Assembly: GCF_001905905.1 (NCBI RefSeq) | Contig: NZ_LIVT01000004.1 | Location: forward strand, 467,566 to 531,565 | Source of the DNA: Streptomyces sp. CB02366 | GTDB taxonomy: Bacteria > Actinomycetota > Actinomycetes > Streptomycetales > Streptomycetaceae | Length of the DNA stretch: 64,000 bases | Direction: 5' to 3' | In this document: one piece after another, positions 49,967 to 57,682 of the stretch | Layout of the letters: each line of letters opens with the position of its first letter | Numbering within the stretch: position 1 is the stretch's first letter | The notes under the pieces: generated by a model | Database searches by the model: none | What the model saw: the letters and a program-made list of their open reading frames with translations, nothing else | What the model was told of the DNA's origin: nothing | Made by a program: the position numbers and the translations under genes

Positions 49967-50890
49967 GTGCCGTACGACGACAGCCCTCCCCCCACCCGCC
50001 GCGCCCGGCCGCTGACCGCGGCCGCCGCGCTGGCCGCCGTATGCCTGACCGCCGCCGGATGCGGTGGCGGCCCGGAATCCGAAAGGGCCGGCGCCACCCC
50101 GCCCCGGCCCGGTGCGGGCGCCGCCTCCCCCGCCCCCTCGGGGCCCGCGGGTTCCCCCCTCCCCTCCGCTTCCGTCTCCGCCCCGGCCTCCGTTTCGGCG
50201 CGGCCGCTGCCCGCGGGGCCGCTCACCGGCCGGACCGTGGTGATCGACCCGGGGCACAACCCCGGCAACCGCGACCGCACCCGGGAGATCAACGAGCAGG
50301 TCGACATCGGCACCGGCCGCAAGGAGTGCGACACCACCGGCACGTCCACGGACGACGGTTACGCCGAGGCCCGGTTCACCCTCGACGTCTCCCGCCGGCT
50401 GCGCGCGCTGCTGGAGTCGGCGGGGGCCCGGGTGCTGCTGACGCACGACGCGGACCGCCCGTTCGGGCCGTGCATCGACGAGCGGGCCCGCATCGGCAAC
50501 GAGGCGAAGGCCGACGCGGTGGTCTCCGTGCACGCCGACGGATCGGCCGTGGGCAACCGGGGCTTCCACGTGATCTTGCCCGCCCGGGTGAAGGGCGGTG
50601 GAGCCGACACCTCGGCGATCGTGGAAAGCTCGGCCGATCTCGGCGCGAGGATCGCCGGGCACTTCGCCCGCACGACCGGAAGCGCGCCCTCCAATTACGT
50701 CGGCGGAAAGACCGGTCTGGTCACCCGTGATGATCTCGGCGGACTGAATCTGTCGACCGTGCCCAAAGTGTTCGTGGAATGCGGCAATATGCGTGACCCG
50801 CAGGATGCCGCGCTGCTCACGGGCGAGAGTTGGCGGCAGAAGGCGGCCCAGGGGATGGCCGATGGCGTCAGCAGTTATCTGAAGGGGTAG
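49967..50890 (+). CDS. N-acetylmuramoyl-L-alanine amidase (Amidase_3) lipoprotein
   Basis: A 307-residue zinc amidase that cuts the lactyl-peptide bond of peptidoglycan. The N-terminus has a lipobox (LTAAGC after a hydrophobic segment at residues about 16-30), then a Pro/Ser/Ala tether to residue 85. The Amidase_3 fold shows VVIDPGHNPGN (zinc His), DDGYAEARFTLDV (zinc Glu), VSVHADG (zinc His) and VFVECGNMRD (catalytic Glu). All four are present. GTG start. It acts at the outer membrane face in cell-wall turnover. Confidence 0.93.
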   Translation: MPYDDSPPPTRRARPLTAAAALAAVCLTAAGCGGGPESERAGATPPRPGAGAASPAPSGPAGSPLPSASVSAPASVSARPLPAGPLTGRTVVIDPGHNPGNRDRTREINEQVDIGTGRKECDTTGTSTDDGYAEARFTLDVSRRLRALLESAGARVLLTHDADRPFGPCIDERARIGNEAKADAVVSVHADGSAVGNRGFHVILPARVKGGGADTSAIVESSADLGARIAGHFARTTGSAPSNYVGGKTGLVTRDDLGGLNLSTVPKVFVECGNMRDPQDAALLTGESWRQKAAQGMADGVSSYLKG

Positions 50891-51057
50891 TTCTGCGGGG
50901 ATATCGGGGGGATACCCGATCACGATCCGGGTTCGGGGGCAACCCGCCCGGCCAGACGATAGATTCATCCGTACGATGGGGAGCCGCTCCCGAGCTTCGA
51001 GCCGCACCGGCGGCAGCGACGACCGCCCCGACGAGACGACCGACTAAGGACCTTCAC

Positions 51058-51915
51058 GTGAATATCCGATCCCTCACTCGAGGTGACGGCGTGGTGATCG
51101 GAGCAGCGGTCGTGCTGTTCATCGCCTCTTTCCTCGACTACTCCAGCTACTGCCCGCAGGGCATCGACTGCTCCAAGATCGACAATCCCAACGCCTGGGA
51201 CTCGCTCGGCCTCCTGATGAGCGTCTTCCTCGCCGGCGTCATCGCCGCGGCGCTGGTGGTCGTCAGCCGTGCGATGCCGGGCCGCAAGGTGGCCTGGCTC
51301 GACCTCGGCCAGTTCGGCGCCGCGCTCTCGGTCTTCGCCCTGTGGACCGCCTTCTGGACGATCCTCGACATCAGCAACGCGGGCGCCGGCCTGATCCTCG
51401 GCCTGCTCGCCGCCATCGTGCTCGCCGCGGGCGCGGTCGCCGGACCGCTGGTGCCGTTCCTCAAGGCCCCGCTGCTCAGCCCGGCCGGCCCGGCGCAGGG
51501 CGTCCAGGGCGGCCAGGCCCCCTACGGCGCGCAGCCCGGTCAGGGCTACGGCTACCCCGGCGCCCAGCAGCAGCCGTACGGCGCGCAGCCGAGCCAGGGC
51601 TACGGCTACCCCGGCGGCCCCCAGCAGGGTCAGCCCGCCCAGGGCGACCCGGCGCAGGCGCAGGCGCAGCAGGCCCAGGCTCCGCAGCCCTCGCAGGGCG
51701 GCGCGGCTCCGGCGGGCGACTTCGCCCCGTTCTGGTTCGCCGTTCCGGTGGCCCGCCCGCTGTACGGCGAGGACGGTTCGCCCAACCCGATCGCCGAACT
51801 GGCGCCGGGCACCTGGTACCTCGCGGTGGAGCAGCGCGGCCAGAGCCTGATCGCCCAGACGCAGGACGGCCGCCGCGGCGTCCTGCAGGACACCACGGGC
51901 ATCCAGCGCGGCTGA
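51058..51915 (+). CDS. Four-helix membrane protein with PYGAQP repeats
   Basis: A 285-residue protein. Four helices occupy residues 10-140 (VVIGAAVVLFIASFL, LGLLMSVFLAGVIAAAL, FGAALSVFALWTAFW, LILGLLAAIVLAAGAVAG). A Gln/Gly/Tyr-rich stretch (about 148-220) contains two copies of APYGAQPxQGYGYPG-type sequence. A C-terminal beta-rich domain of about 60 residues follows (WYLAVEQRGQSLIAQTQDGR). GTG at 51058 follows AAGGA. This architecture is common in Streptomyces membrane proteins of unknown function; the repeat region is likely disordered. Confidence 0.82.
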   Translation: MNIRSLTRGDGVVIGAAVVLFIASFLDYSSYCPQGIDCSKIDNPNAWDSLGLLMSVFLAGVIAAALVVVSRAMPGRKVAWLDLGQFGAALSVFALWTAFWTILDISNAGAGLILGLLAAIVLAAGAVAGPLVPFLKAPLLSPAGPAQGVQGGQAPYGAQPGQGYGYPGAQQQPYGAQPSQGYGYPGGPQQGQPAQGDPAQAQAQQAQAPQPSQGGAAPAGDFAPFWFAVPVARPLYGEDGSPNPIAELAPGTWYLAVEQRGQSLIAQTQDGRRGVLQDTTGIQRG

Positions 51916-52021
51916 TCCCCGACGCGCACCTCGCGGCCCCTCGCCCTTCCGGGCGGGGGGCCGTCGTCGTACGGTCCGCCCCGCGCGCGCCCTCGCCTGA
52001 CGGCGCGTCGCGGCGGGCCGG

Positions 52022-52044
52022 ACCCGCCGCCCGGGGCGGCGGGT
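52022..52044. terminator. Bidirectional hairpin
   Basis: ACCCGCCGCC (52022-52031) pairs with GGCGGCGGGT (52035-52044) across a 3-nt loop, between the convergent membrane-protein and isomerase-family genes. Confidence 0.65.
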
Positions 52045-52057
52045 TCCCGCGGCCGGC

Positions 52058-52837
52058 TCAGCCGAAGGAGGAGCGGTCCAGCCAGAAGTCCAGGAGCGCG
52101 GCGTCTCCGAGCACCTCCACGCGCGAATCGGTCGGCTCCAGACGGCGGTTGAAGACGAGCATCAGGTCGGTGAGCGACCCGCGCAGCGCGACGGTCGCCT
52201 TCTCGTGCGCACGCCGCCAGGTGAAGCGGTCGTCGGCGAACTCGATCAGCCACTCCGCGCCGGGGGCATCGGTGGCGTGCAGGTGCAACGAGCGCCCGCC
52301 GCCCCGCAGTTCGGCCGCCTCCGGGTCGCCGTTCTCCTGGGCGAAGGAGACGATGCGCAGCCACTCCTCGATGGTGTCGGCGGCCACCTCGGGGGCCACC
52401 GTGTACGGAGCGCGGGCGGCGAGCGCCGCGTCGGCCCGGTGCACCGCGGTCTCGTGCGTCATGCGCCGCGCCCAGAACGCCGTCCGCCGCTCCCAGGCCC
52501 AGGCCCACACCTCGGCGTCCGGGCCCGCCTCCCGCAGCGCGGCGACGGTGGCCGCCGCCCCCTCGGCCAGCCAGGCGTCCAGTGCGGCCGGGTCGTCGTC
52601 CTCCGGCCCCGCGGTGCCGGGCACCTTCTCCTCGGGGACGTCCTCGACCGCCCGGGTGCGGACGATCTCGCCCACCCAGCGGTGCGCGCCGCCGACGTGC
52701 ACGGCCAACTCCCGCAGGGTCCAGTCGGGGCAGGTGGGTACGGTCGCGGTGAGGTCCGCGCCGGTCAGCACCGCGCGCAGGGCGTCGGTCTGGGCCAGGA
52801 TCTCGTCGCAGTAGCGGTCATAGGAGAGGAGCGTCAT
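52058..52837 (-). CDS. Maleylpyruvate isomerase-family mycothiol-dependent enzyme
   Basis: A 259-residue DinB-like four-helix-bundle protein of the mycothiol-dependent maleylpyruvate isomerase family. Metal-ligand candidates are His in LRELAVHVGGAHRW and the His/Asp pair in MTHETAVHRADA. The C-terminal SCP-like part begins near residue 165 (SLHLHATDAPGAEWLIEF). Mycothiol use is a family property of actinobacteria. ATG at 52837 follows GAGGAG. The actual substrate is unknown. Confidence 0.87.
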   Translation of the reverse strand: MTLLSYDRYCDEILAQTDALRAVLTGADLTATVPTCPDWTLRELAVHVGGAHRWVGEIVRTRAVEDVPEEKVPGTAGPEDDDPAALDAWLAEGAAATVAALREAGPDAEVWAWAWERRTAFWARRMTHETAVHRADAALAARAPYTVAPEVAADTIEEWLRIVSFAQENGDPEAAELRGGGRSLHLHATDAPGAEWLIEFADDRFTWRRAHEKATVALRGSLTDLMLVFNRRLEPTDSRVEVLGDAALLDFWLDRSSFG

Positions 52838-52985
52838 GCGGCGCACCTTATCCGGCGGCCCCGGGCCGATCATCCGGATAACACCCCGGGCGACCGCCTC
52901 GACGGGGCGAGGCCTCCGAGCCGCCGCCGCGACCGCCCCACGATCGCCCGGGTTTCACTCTGCGTAAAGCGGCAACCAGAGTTCC

Positions 52986-53279
52986 ATGTCTCCCAGAACC
53001 CGTTCAGGAAGCAGTTCAGCGGCGCGTGTCATCGCCGTCGTGGCCGACATCCTGGCCTTCGTCATCATCCTCTGGATCGTGATGTACCTGCTGGACGCCA
53101 ACCGGGGCAACGACTTCGTGCAGTGGGTGCACGACGCGGCCCGCACGCTGGCGGGCTGGTCGTACGACCTGTTCACGTTCGACCGGACGTGGGCGAACGT
53201 CGTCGCCGGTTACGGTCTCGCGGCCGCCGTCTACCTCTTCATCGGGCACGCCGTGGCGGGCCGCCTCCGCCGCGGCTGA
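52986..53279 (+). CDS. Small two-helix membrane protein
   Basis: A 97-residue protein: basic N-tail, helix 1 at residues about 14-38 (IAVVADILAFVIILWIVMYLL), an outside loop of about 35 residues with two Trp (VQWVHDAAR, GWSYDLFTFD), helix 2 at residues about 70-90 (VVAGYGLAAAVYLFIG), and a basic end. Its pattern is conserved-looking among Streptomyces small membrane proteins, but function is unknown. It ends inside the terminator shared with the next, convergent gene. Confidence 0.75.
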   Translation: MSPRTRSGSSSAARVIAVVADILAFVIILWIVMYLLDANRGNDFVQWVHDAARTLAGWSYDLFTFDRTWANVVAGYGLAAAVYLFIGHAVAGRLRRG

Positions 53280-53308
53280 ACCGGCCCCGTCCGGGGCGGG
53301 TCCGGTTC
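53278..53308. terminator. Hairpin overlapping a stop codon
   Basis: GAACCGG (53278-53284) and CCGGTTC (53302-53308) form an imperfect extended stem that begins within the last bases of the small membrane protein's stop codon. It serves the convergent pair. Confidence 0.6.
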
Positions 53309-53359
53309 GGTCGGCGGGCTACGCCGCTCGGTGTGAACCGGGCCCGCTCCAGGCGGGTT

Positions 53360-54433
53360 TCAGCGGCAGCAGTCCGGCTCCAGGCCGACCGGCAGCCGCT
53401 CGCCCCCGAAGACCGCGGCGGTCGCCTCGTCCCCGCCGAGCGCGGCCACCGCGAGCAGCAGCGAGCCCGCCGTCCAGGTGGTCAACTCCTCGGGCCAGAA
53501 AGCCCGGTCGCCCTCGAAGACGTACCCCGTCCAGTACAACCCGCCCTCGGCGCGCAGGTGCTGGATCGACTGGAGGATCTCCAGCGCCCGGTCCGACTCC
53601 CCCGTCATCCACAGGGCGAGGGCCAGTTCGCAGCTCTCGCCGCCGGTCACCCAGGGGTTGGGCAGCACGCAGCGCACCCCGAGGCCAGGAACGACGAAAC
53701 GGTCCCAGCCCTCCTGGATACGGGCGGTGGCCTCGGCCCCGGTGACGGCGCCGCCGAGGACCGGGTAGTACCAGTCCATCGAGTAGCGGCCCTTGTCGAG
53801 GAAGCGCTCGGGGTGGCTGCGGATCGCGTGGGCCAGCGCCCCGGTCGCCAACTCCCAGTCGGGCTGCGGCTCCTCGCGCCGCTCGGCGATGGCCAGCGCA
53901 CAGCGCAGCGCCTGGTGGATCGAGGAGGAGCCGGTCAGCAGCGCGTCGTTCACGGGCGTGCCGTCCGGCTCCCGCTTCCAGCCGATCTGGCCGCCGGGCT
54001 GCTGGAGCCGCAGCACGAACTCGACGGCGGCGAAGACCGTGGGCCACATCCGGTCGACGAACGCCTCGTCCCCGGTGGCGAGATAGTGGTGCCAGACGCC
54101 GACGGCGACGTAGGCGACGAAGTTGCTCTCCTGGCTCCGGTCCGTGGGCCGGTGCGGATCGCCGTCGTGGTAGGCCGCGTACCAGGAGCCGTCCGGGTTC
54201 TGGTGGCGGGCGAGCCACGCGTAGGCGCGGGCGGCGGCCTCGTGCTCGCCGGCCGCGTCCAGCGCCATGGCGGCCTCGGTGTGGTCCCACGGGTCGAGGT
54301 GGTGCCCCCGGAACCAGGGCAGCGCCCCGTCCTCCCGCTGCACGGCGGCGAGCGCCGCGACCGTCTCGGCCGCCTGATCCGCTGTCAGGACGCCCGGCAG
54401 GACGAGGTGTTCGGTCCGTTCGGGGGTGCTCAC
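53360..54433 (-). CDS. Alpha/alpha-toroid (prenyltransferase/six-hairpin-like) protein
   Basis: A 357-residue cytoplasmic protein made of repeated helical hairpins with the QxxDGSW-type theme of toroid enzymes: VQREDGALPWFRGHH, ARHQNPDGSWYAAYHDG, LQQPGGQIGWKRE and LRAEGGLYWTGYVFEG. Actinobacterial homologues are labelled prenyltransferase, but the fold also fits six-hairpin glycosidases, and the neighbours (glycosyltransferase, methyltransferase) favour a glycan or glycolipid role. GTG overlaps the methyltransferase stop (GTGA). Last gene of the three-gene operon. Confidence 0.8.
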   Translation of the reverse strand: MSTPERTEHLVLPGVLTADQAAETVAALAAVQREDGALPWFRGHHLDPWDHTEAAMALDAAGEHEAAARAYAWLARHQNPDGSWYAAYHDGDPHRPTDRSQESNFVAYVAVGVWHHYLATGDEAFVDRMWPTVFAAVEFVLRLQQPGGQIGWKREPDGTPVNDALLTGSSSIHQALRCALAIAERREEPQPDWELATGALAHAIRSHPERFLDKGRYSMDWYYPVLGGAVTGAEATARIQEGWDRFVVPGLGVRCVLPNPWVTGGESCELALALWMTGESDRALEILQSIQHLRAEGGLYWTGYVFEGDRAFWPEELTTWTAGSLLLAVAALGGDEATAAVFGGERLPVGLEPDCCR

Positions 54434-55161
54434 GCCGCGGCCTTCGGAAGGTGCGGCTTGGTGGCGTAGGCGACGAAGCTCTTGCCGACGACCGGGTTGA
54501 GGAGCTGTTCGGCGACCCGCGTGGCGAGCGGCTTCTTCATGATGTCCCAGACCAGCAGCTTGTGGTACGCCCGCACCGGCAGCGCCTTGTCGTTGTCCAC
54601 GCCGAAGGCGCACTTGAGCCACCAGTAGGGCGAGTGCAGGGCGTGGGCGTGGTGGGTGCCGTACGGCTTGAGGCCGGCCTCGCGGATGCGGGCGAGGAGC
54701 TGGTCGGCCTTGTAGATGCGGATGTGGCCGCCCTCGACCTCGTGGTAGGCGTCGGAGAGGGTCCAGCAGACCTTCTCGGGGCCGTAGCGCGGGACGGTGA
54801 TGGCGATGCGGCCGCCCGGCTTGAGGACCCGGACCATCTCGGCGAGGACGCCCTTGTCGTCCGGGATGTGCTCCATGACCTCGGAGATGATCACGACGTC
54901 GAAGGAGTCGTCCGGGAAGGGCAGGTTGAGGGCGTCGCCCTCCATCGCGGTGGCGGTGGCGCCCTCGGGGGCCTCCCCGGCCTCCTTCATCGCCGCGAAC
55001 CACGTGGCGACCTCGCGGATCTCCTCGGCGTTGCGGTCGAGGGCGACGACCCGGGCTCCGCGCCGGTAGCACTCGAAGGCGTGCCGGCCGGCACCGCAGC
55101 CCAGGTCGAGCACTCGGTCGCCGGGGGCGAGCGGGAAGCGGGTGAAGTCGACGGTCAGCAC
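54430..55161 (-). CDS. Class I SAM-dependent methyltransferase (UbiE/Methyltransf_11 type)
   Basis: A 243-residue methyltransferase: RVLDLGCGAGRHAFECYRRG (motif I, about 17-36), VVALDRNAEEI (motif II Asp), ATAMEGDALNLPFPDDSFDV (about 70-90) and VLKPGGRIAITVPRY. The C-terminal region contacts a large acceptor in related enzymes. GTG at 55161 gives the family start. It lies between a glycosyltransferase gene and a toroid-protein gene, so the acceptor is probably a glycosylated lipid or saccharide (inference). Confidence 0.9.
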   Translation of the reverse strand: MLTVDFTRFPLAPGDRVLDLGCGAGRHAFECYRRGARVVALDRNAEEIREVATWFAAMKEAGEAPEGATATAMEGDALNLPFPDDSFDVVIISEVMEHIPDDKGVLAEMVRVLKPGGRIAITVPRYGPEKVCWTLSDAYHEVEGGHIRIYKADQLLARIREAGLKPYGTHHAHALHSPYWWLKCAFGVDNDKALPVRAYHKLLVWDIMKKPLATRVAEQLLNPVVGKSFVAYATKPHLPKAAA

Positions 55162-55231
55162 GAGGGCCTGCCTTCGAGGTCGGAGGTACGGGTGGCGGTG
55201 CGCGGGTGGCGGGGGGCCCGGAGGCCCTCGG

Positions 55232-56545
55232 TCACCTGCGGACTCCGCGGGCGGCGATCGCCCGACGGTACAGCTCGGCCGTTCCGGCGGCCGCCCGGGC
55301 CCAGGTGAAGTTGGCCAGCACCCGTTCGCGCCCGGCGGCGCCGAGCCGGGCGCGCAGTTCGGGGCTCTCCAGCAGCCGGTCCAGCGCCCCCGCCAGCGCG
55401 TCGGGGTCGCCGGGGGCCACGGCGAGGCAGGTCTCCCCGTCGCGGCCGGAGACCTCGGGGATCGCGCCGCCGGTGGTGGCGACGAGGGGGGTGCCGGTGG
55501 CCATGGCCTCGGCGGCGGGCAGCGAGAAACCCTCGTACAGCGAGGGCACGCAGGCGACCTGGGCGCTGCGTACGAGGTCGACCAGTTCGGCGTCGCTGAT
55601 CCCCTTGACGAACCGGACGGCGTCCGTGAGCCCGTGCCGCTCGATCGCGCGGGCGACCGGCCCGCCCTCGGCACGCTTGCCGACGACGACGAGGTGGGCG
55701 TCGGGGTTGCCGGTGCGGAGCTTGGCGAGAGCGTCGACGAGGTGGACGAGGCCCTTGAGGGGGACGTCGGCGCTGGAGGTGGTGACGATGCGCCCCGGCA
55801 CCTCGGCGACGGAGGGGTCGGGCGACCACAGGTCGGTGTCGGCGCCGATGTGGACGACGCTGATCCGGTCCTCGCGCACTCCGAGGTCCTCGACGATCTC
55901 GTCGCGCGAGGAGCCGGAGACGGTGAGGACGGTGTCCAGCTTGCGGGCGACCCGCTTCTGCATGCGGGTGAAGGCGTACCAGCGGCGTACGGAGGCGCGT
56001 CGGCGGCGGCTGGGCGCGGCCGCCAGGTCGAGTCTGCGGTCGACGGTTATGGGGTGGTGGATCGTCGTGACGAGCGGGGCCCCGAGGTCGCCGAGGAGCC
56101 CGTAGCCGAGGGTCTGGTTGTCGTGGACGACGTCGAACGCGCCGCGCCGGGCCAGGAGGTGGCGGCGGGCGCGCAGGCTGAAGGTGAGGGGTTCGGGGAA
56201 GCCGCCGGTCCACATGGTGGCGACCTCGGCGAGGTCGATCCAGTCCCGGTACTCGCCGCGCTTGGGCGTACGGAACGGGTCCGGCTGGCGGTAGAGGTCC
56301 AGGCTCGCCAGCTCGGTGAGCGGGACGCCCTCGTCGAGCACCGGGTAGGGCTGCGCGCCGATCACCTCGACGCTGTGGCCGAGGCGGGCCAGTTCCCGGC
56401 TGAGGTGGCGGACGTACACGCCCTGGCCGCCGCAGAACGGGTTGCCCTTGTAGGTGAGGAGTGCGATGCGCAACGGCCGGTCGGCGGTCCCGGCGGTGGA
56501 GCCGTCGCCCGTGCGGGGGCCTGTCTCTATGGCCTCAGCGGTCAC
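55232..56545 (-). CDS. Family 4 glycosyltransferase
   Basis: A 437-residue GT-B fold retaining glycosyltransferase. The N-terminal acceptor domain has PFCGGQGVYVRHLSRELARL. The donor domain has TSSADVPLKGLVHLVDAL and the E-x7-E motif in SLYEGFSLPAAEAMATG. All family motifs are present. GTG at 56545. First gene of an operon with the methyltransferase and toroid gene, divergent from a TetR gene whose operator lies in the gap. No signal peptide or membrane helix, so cytoplasmic. Confidence 0.91.
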   Translation of the reverse strand: MTAEAIETGPRTGDGSTAGTADRPLRIALLTYKGNPFCGGQGVYVRHLSRELARLGHSVEVIGAQPYPVLDEGVPLTELASLDLYRQPDPFRTPKRGEYRDWIDLAEVATMWTGGFPEPLTFSLRARRHLLARRGAFDVVHDNQTLGYGLLGDLGAPLVTTIHHPITVDRRLDLAAAPSRRRRASVRRWYAFTRMQKRVARKLDTVLTVSGSSRDEIVEDLGVREDRISVVHIGADTDLWSPDPSVAEVPGRIVTTSSADVPLKGLVHLVDALAKLRTGNPDAHLVVVGKRAEGGPVARAIERHGLTDAVRFVKGISDAELVDLVRSAQVACVPSLYEGFSLPAAEAMATGTPLVATTGGAIPEVSGRDGETCLAVAPGDPDALAGALDRLLESPELRARLGAAGRERVLANFTWARAAAGTAELYRRAIAARGVRR

Positions 56546-56604
56546 ACTCGGCCCCCTTCTGACTGCGTGTTCGCCGGAGCGTAACCGGTCGCGCTAATCT
56601 AGAA

Positions 56605-56633
56605 CAAGTTTCAAACTTGCTGGAACAAGCTTC
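56605..56633. promoter_or_regulatory. Palindromic operator for the divergent TetR gene
   Basis: A perfect 7-1-7 inverted repeat CAAGTTTCAAACTTG (its right arm ends at 56619) and, in direct repetition, GAACAAGTTTC and GAACAAGCTTC (ending at 56633). The motif resembles KstR-like AGAACAxGTT sites. It lies about 60 bp before the glycosyltransferase start and 170 bp before the TetR start, in a stretch with much lower GC than its surroundings. Confidence 0.65.
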
Positions 56634-56802
56634 GTACTCGATCGCTCGGCGTGCATCGAATCTACCGGCAGGTAGCGTCGGCGGTGAGGCCGGATCAGGT
56701 GATTCGTGCCACGGCGGACGCCCCTGGCATGCTGTGCGCGCCCGGCCGGCCCGTTTCGCCCGTCCGGGTGGATCAAGCCATGGATCGTGGATCGGGGGCG
56801 GC

Positions 56803-57453
56803 ATGACCGCGGACGCCAGACCGGCGGCGCCTGCGCTGACCGAGCGCCAGAAGGCCCGTCGCCGCCGCATCCTGCACGCCTGTGCGCAGCTGGCCGGCCG
56901 GGGCGGGTTCGAGGCGGTGCAGATGCGGGAGGTGGCCGAGGCCGCCGGGGTCGCGCTGGGCACCCTCTACCGCTACTTCCCCTCCAAGATCCACCTCCTG
57001 GTCGCGACCCTGCAGGACCAGCTCCAGCAGCTGCGCACCACGCTCCGCAAACGCCCCCCTGCCGGGGACGACGCGGCTCAGCGGGTGGCCGAGGCCCTGA
57101 TGCGCGCCTTCCGCGCCCTGCGACGCGAACCGCACCTGGCGGACGCCATGGTCCGCGCCCTCACCTTCGCGGACCGCGGCGTGAGCCCCGAGGTGGACAC
57201 GGTCTCCCGGCTCACGACGGCGATCATCCTGGACGCCGCGGGCCTGGAGCACCCGGGCCCGGGCCAGCTCTCCGCGGTCCGGGTCATCGAGCACACCTGG
57301 CACTCGGCCCTGATCGCCTGGCTCTCGGGCCGGGCCTCGATCGCCCAGGTCGAGAGCGACATCGAAACGGCCTGCCGCCTCATCGGCCTGACGGCGGCCC
57401 CGGCGGGGCCCCTCGCCGAGCGGCCCCCCGGCCCCTCCCCTACGGACCGGTAG
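56803..57453 (+). CDS. TetR-family regulator (KstR-like)
   Basis: A 216-residue regulator with helix-turn-helix at residues about 20-62 (MREVAEAAGVALGTLYRYFP). The C-terminal domain has the TetR_C-KstR style (AMVRALTFADRGVSPEV, VIEHTWHSALIAWLSGR). KstR relatives sense CoA thioesters of lipids and control lipid catabolism, but here the divergent target is a glycosyltransferase operon. The ATG at 56803 follows GGGGGCGGC. Ligand not predictable. Confidence 0.9.
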   Translation: MTADARPAAPALTERQKARRRRILHACAQLAGRGGFEAVQMREVAEAAGVALGTLYRYFPSKIHLLVATLQDQLQQLRTTLRKRPPAGDDAAQRVAEALMRAFRALRREPHLADAMVRALTFADRGVSPEVDTVSRLTTAIILDAAGLEHPGPGQLSAVRVIEHTWHSALIAWLSGRASIAQVESDIETACRLIGLTAAPAGPLAERPPGPSPTDR

Positions 57454-57456
57454 AGT

Positions 57457-57600
57457 GGGCAGGTCGTCATCATGCCCGTACAGGGGGAAGCCGGGGCACT
57501 CCGGCCGAGCGCCCCAGCCGTGACCCGTCCGCCCGACGGCAGCCGGACCGCCCTCCGCGGAGCGTGACCGGCTCGGGCCACCGGAACCCCGGTGGCCGGC
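57457..57600 (+). promoter_or_regulatory. Probable cobalamin riboswitch
   Basis: The leader of the ECF operon contains, in the right order, GGGGAAGCCGG-GGC-ACT-CCGGC (B12-box start, about 57483-57504), CGCCCCAGCCGTGA (like CCGCCACTGTGA, 57510-57523) and GGCAGCCGGACCGCC (like AGCCAGGANACCTGCC, 57538-57552). A 9-bp hairpin GGCCACCGG/CCGGTGGCC (57576-57597) follows as a possible expression platform before the ribosome site GGAGAGG. Assignment is by eye from the consensus; the 5' helix P1-P3 is not fully resolved. Confidence 0.6.
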
Positions 57601-57682
57601 ACCGTCGAGGCATACGGGGCCGGAGCCCGGCGCCCCCGTGCGCCCGCGGAGTCCGGCCCTCGCAGGAGAGGCCCAGCCAGCC

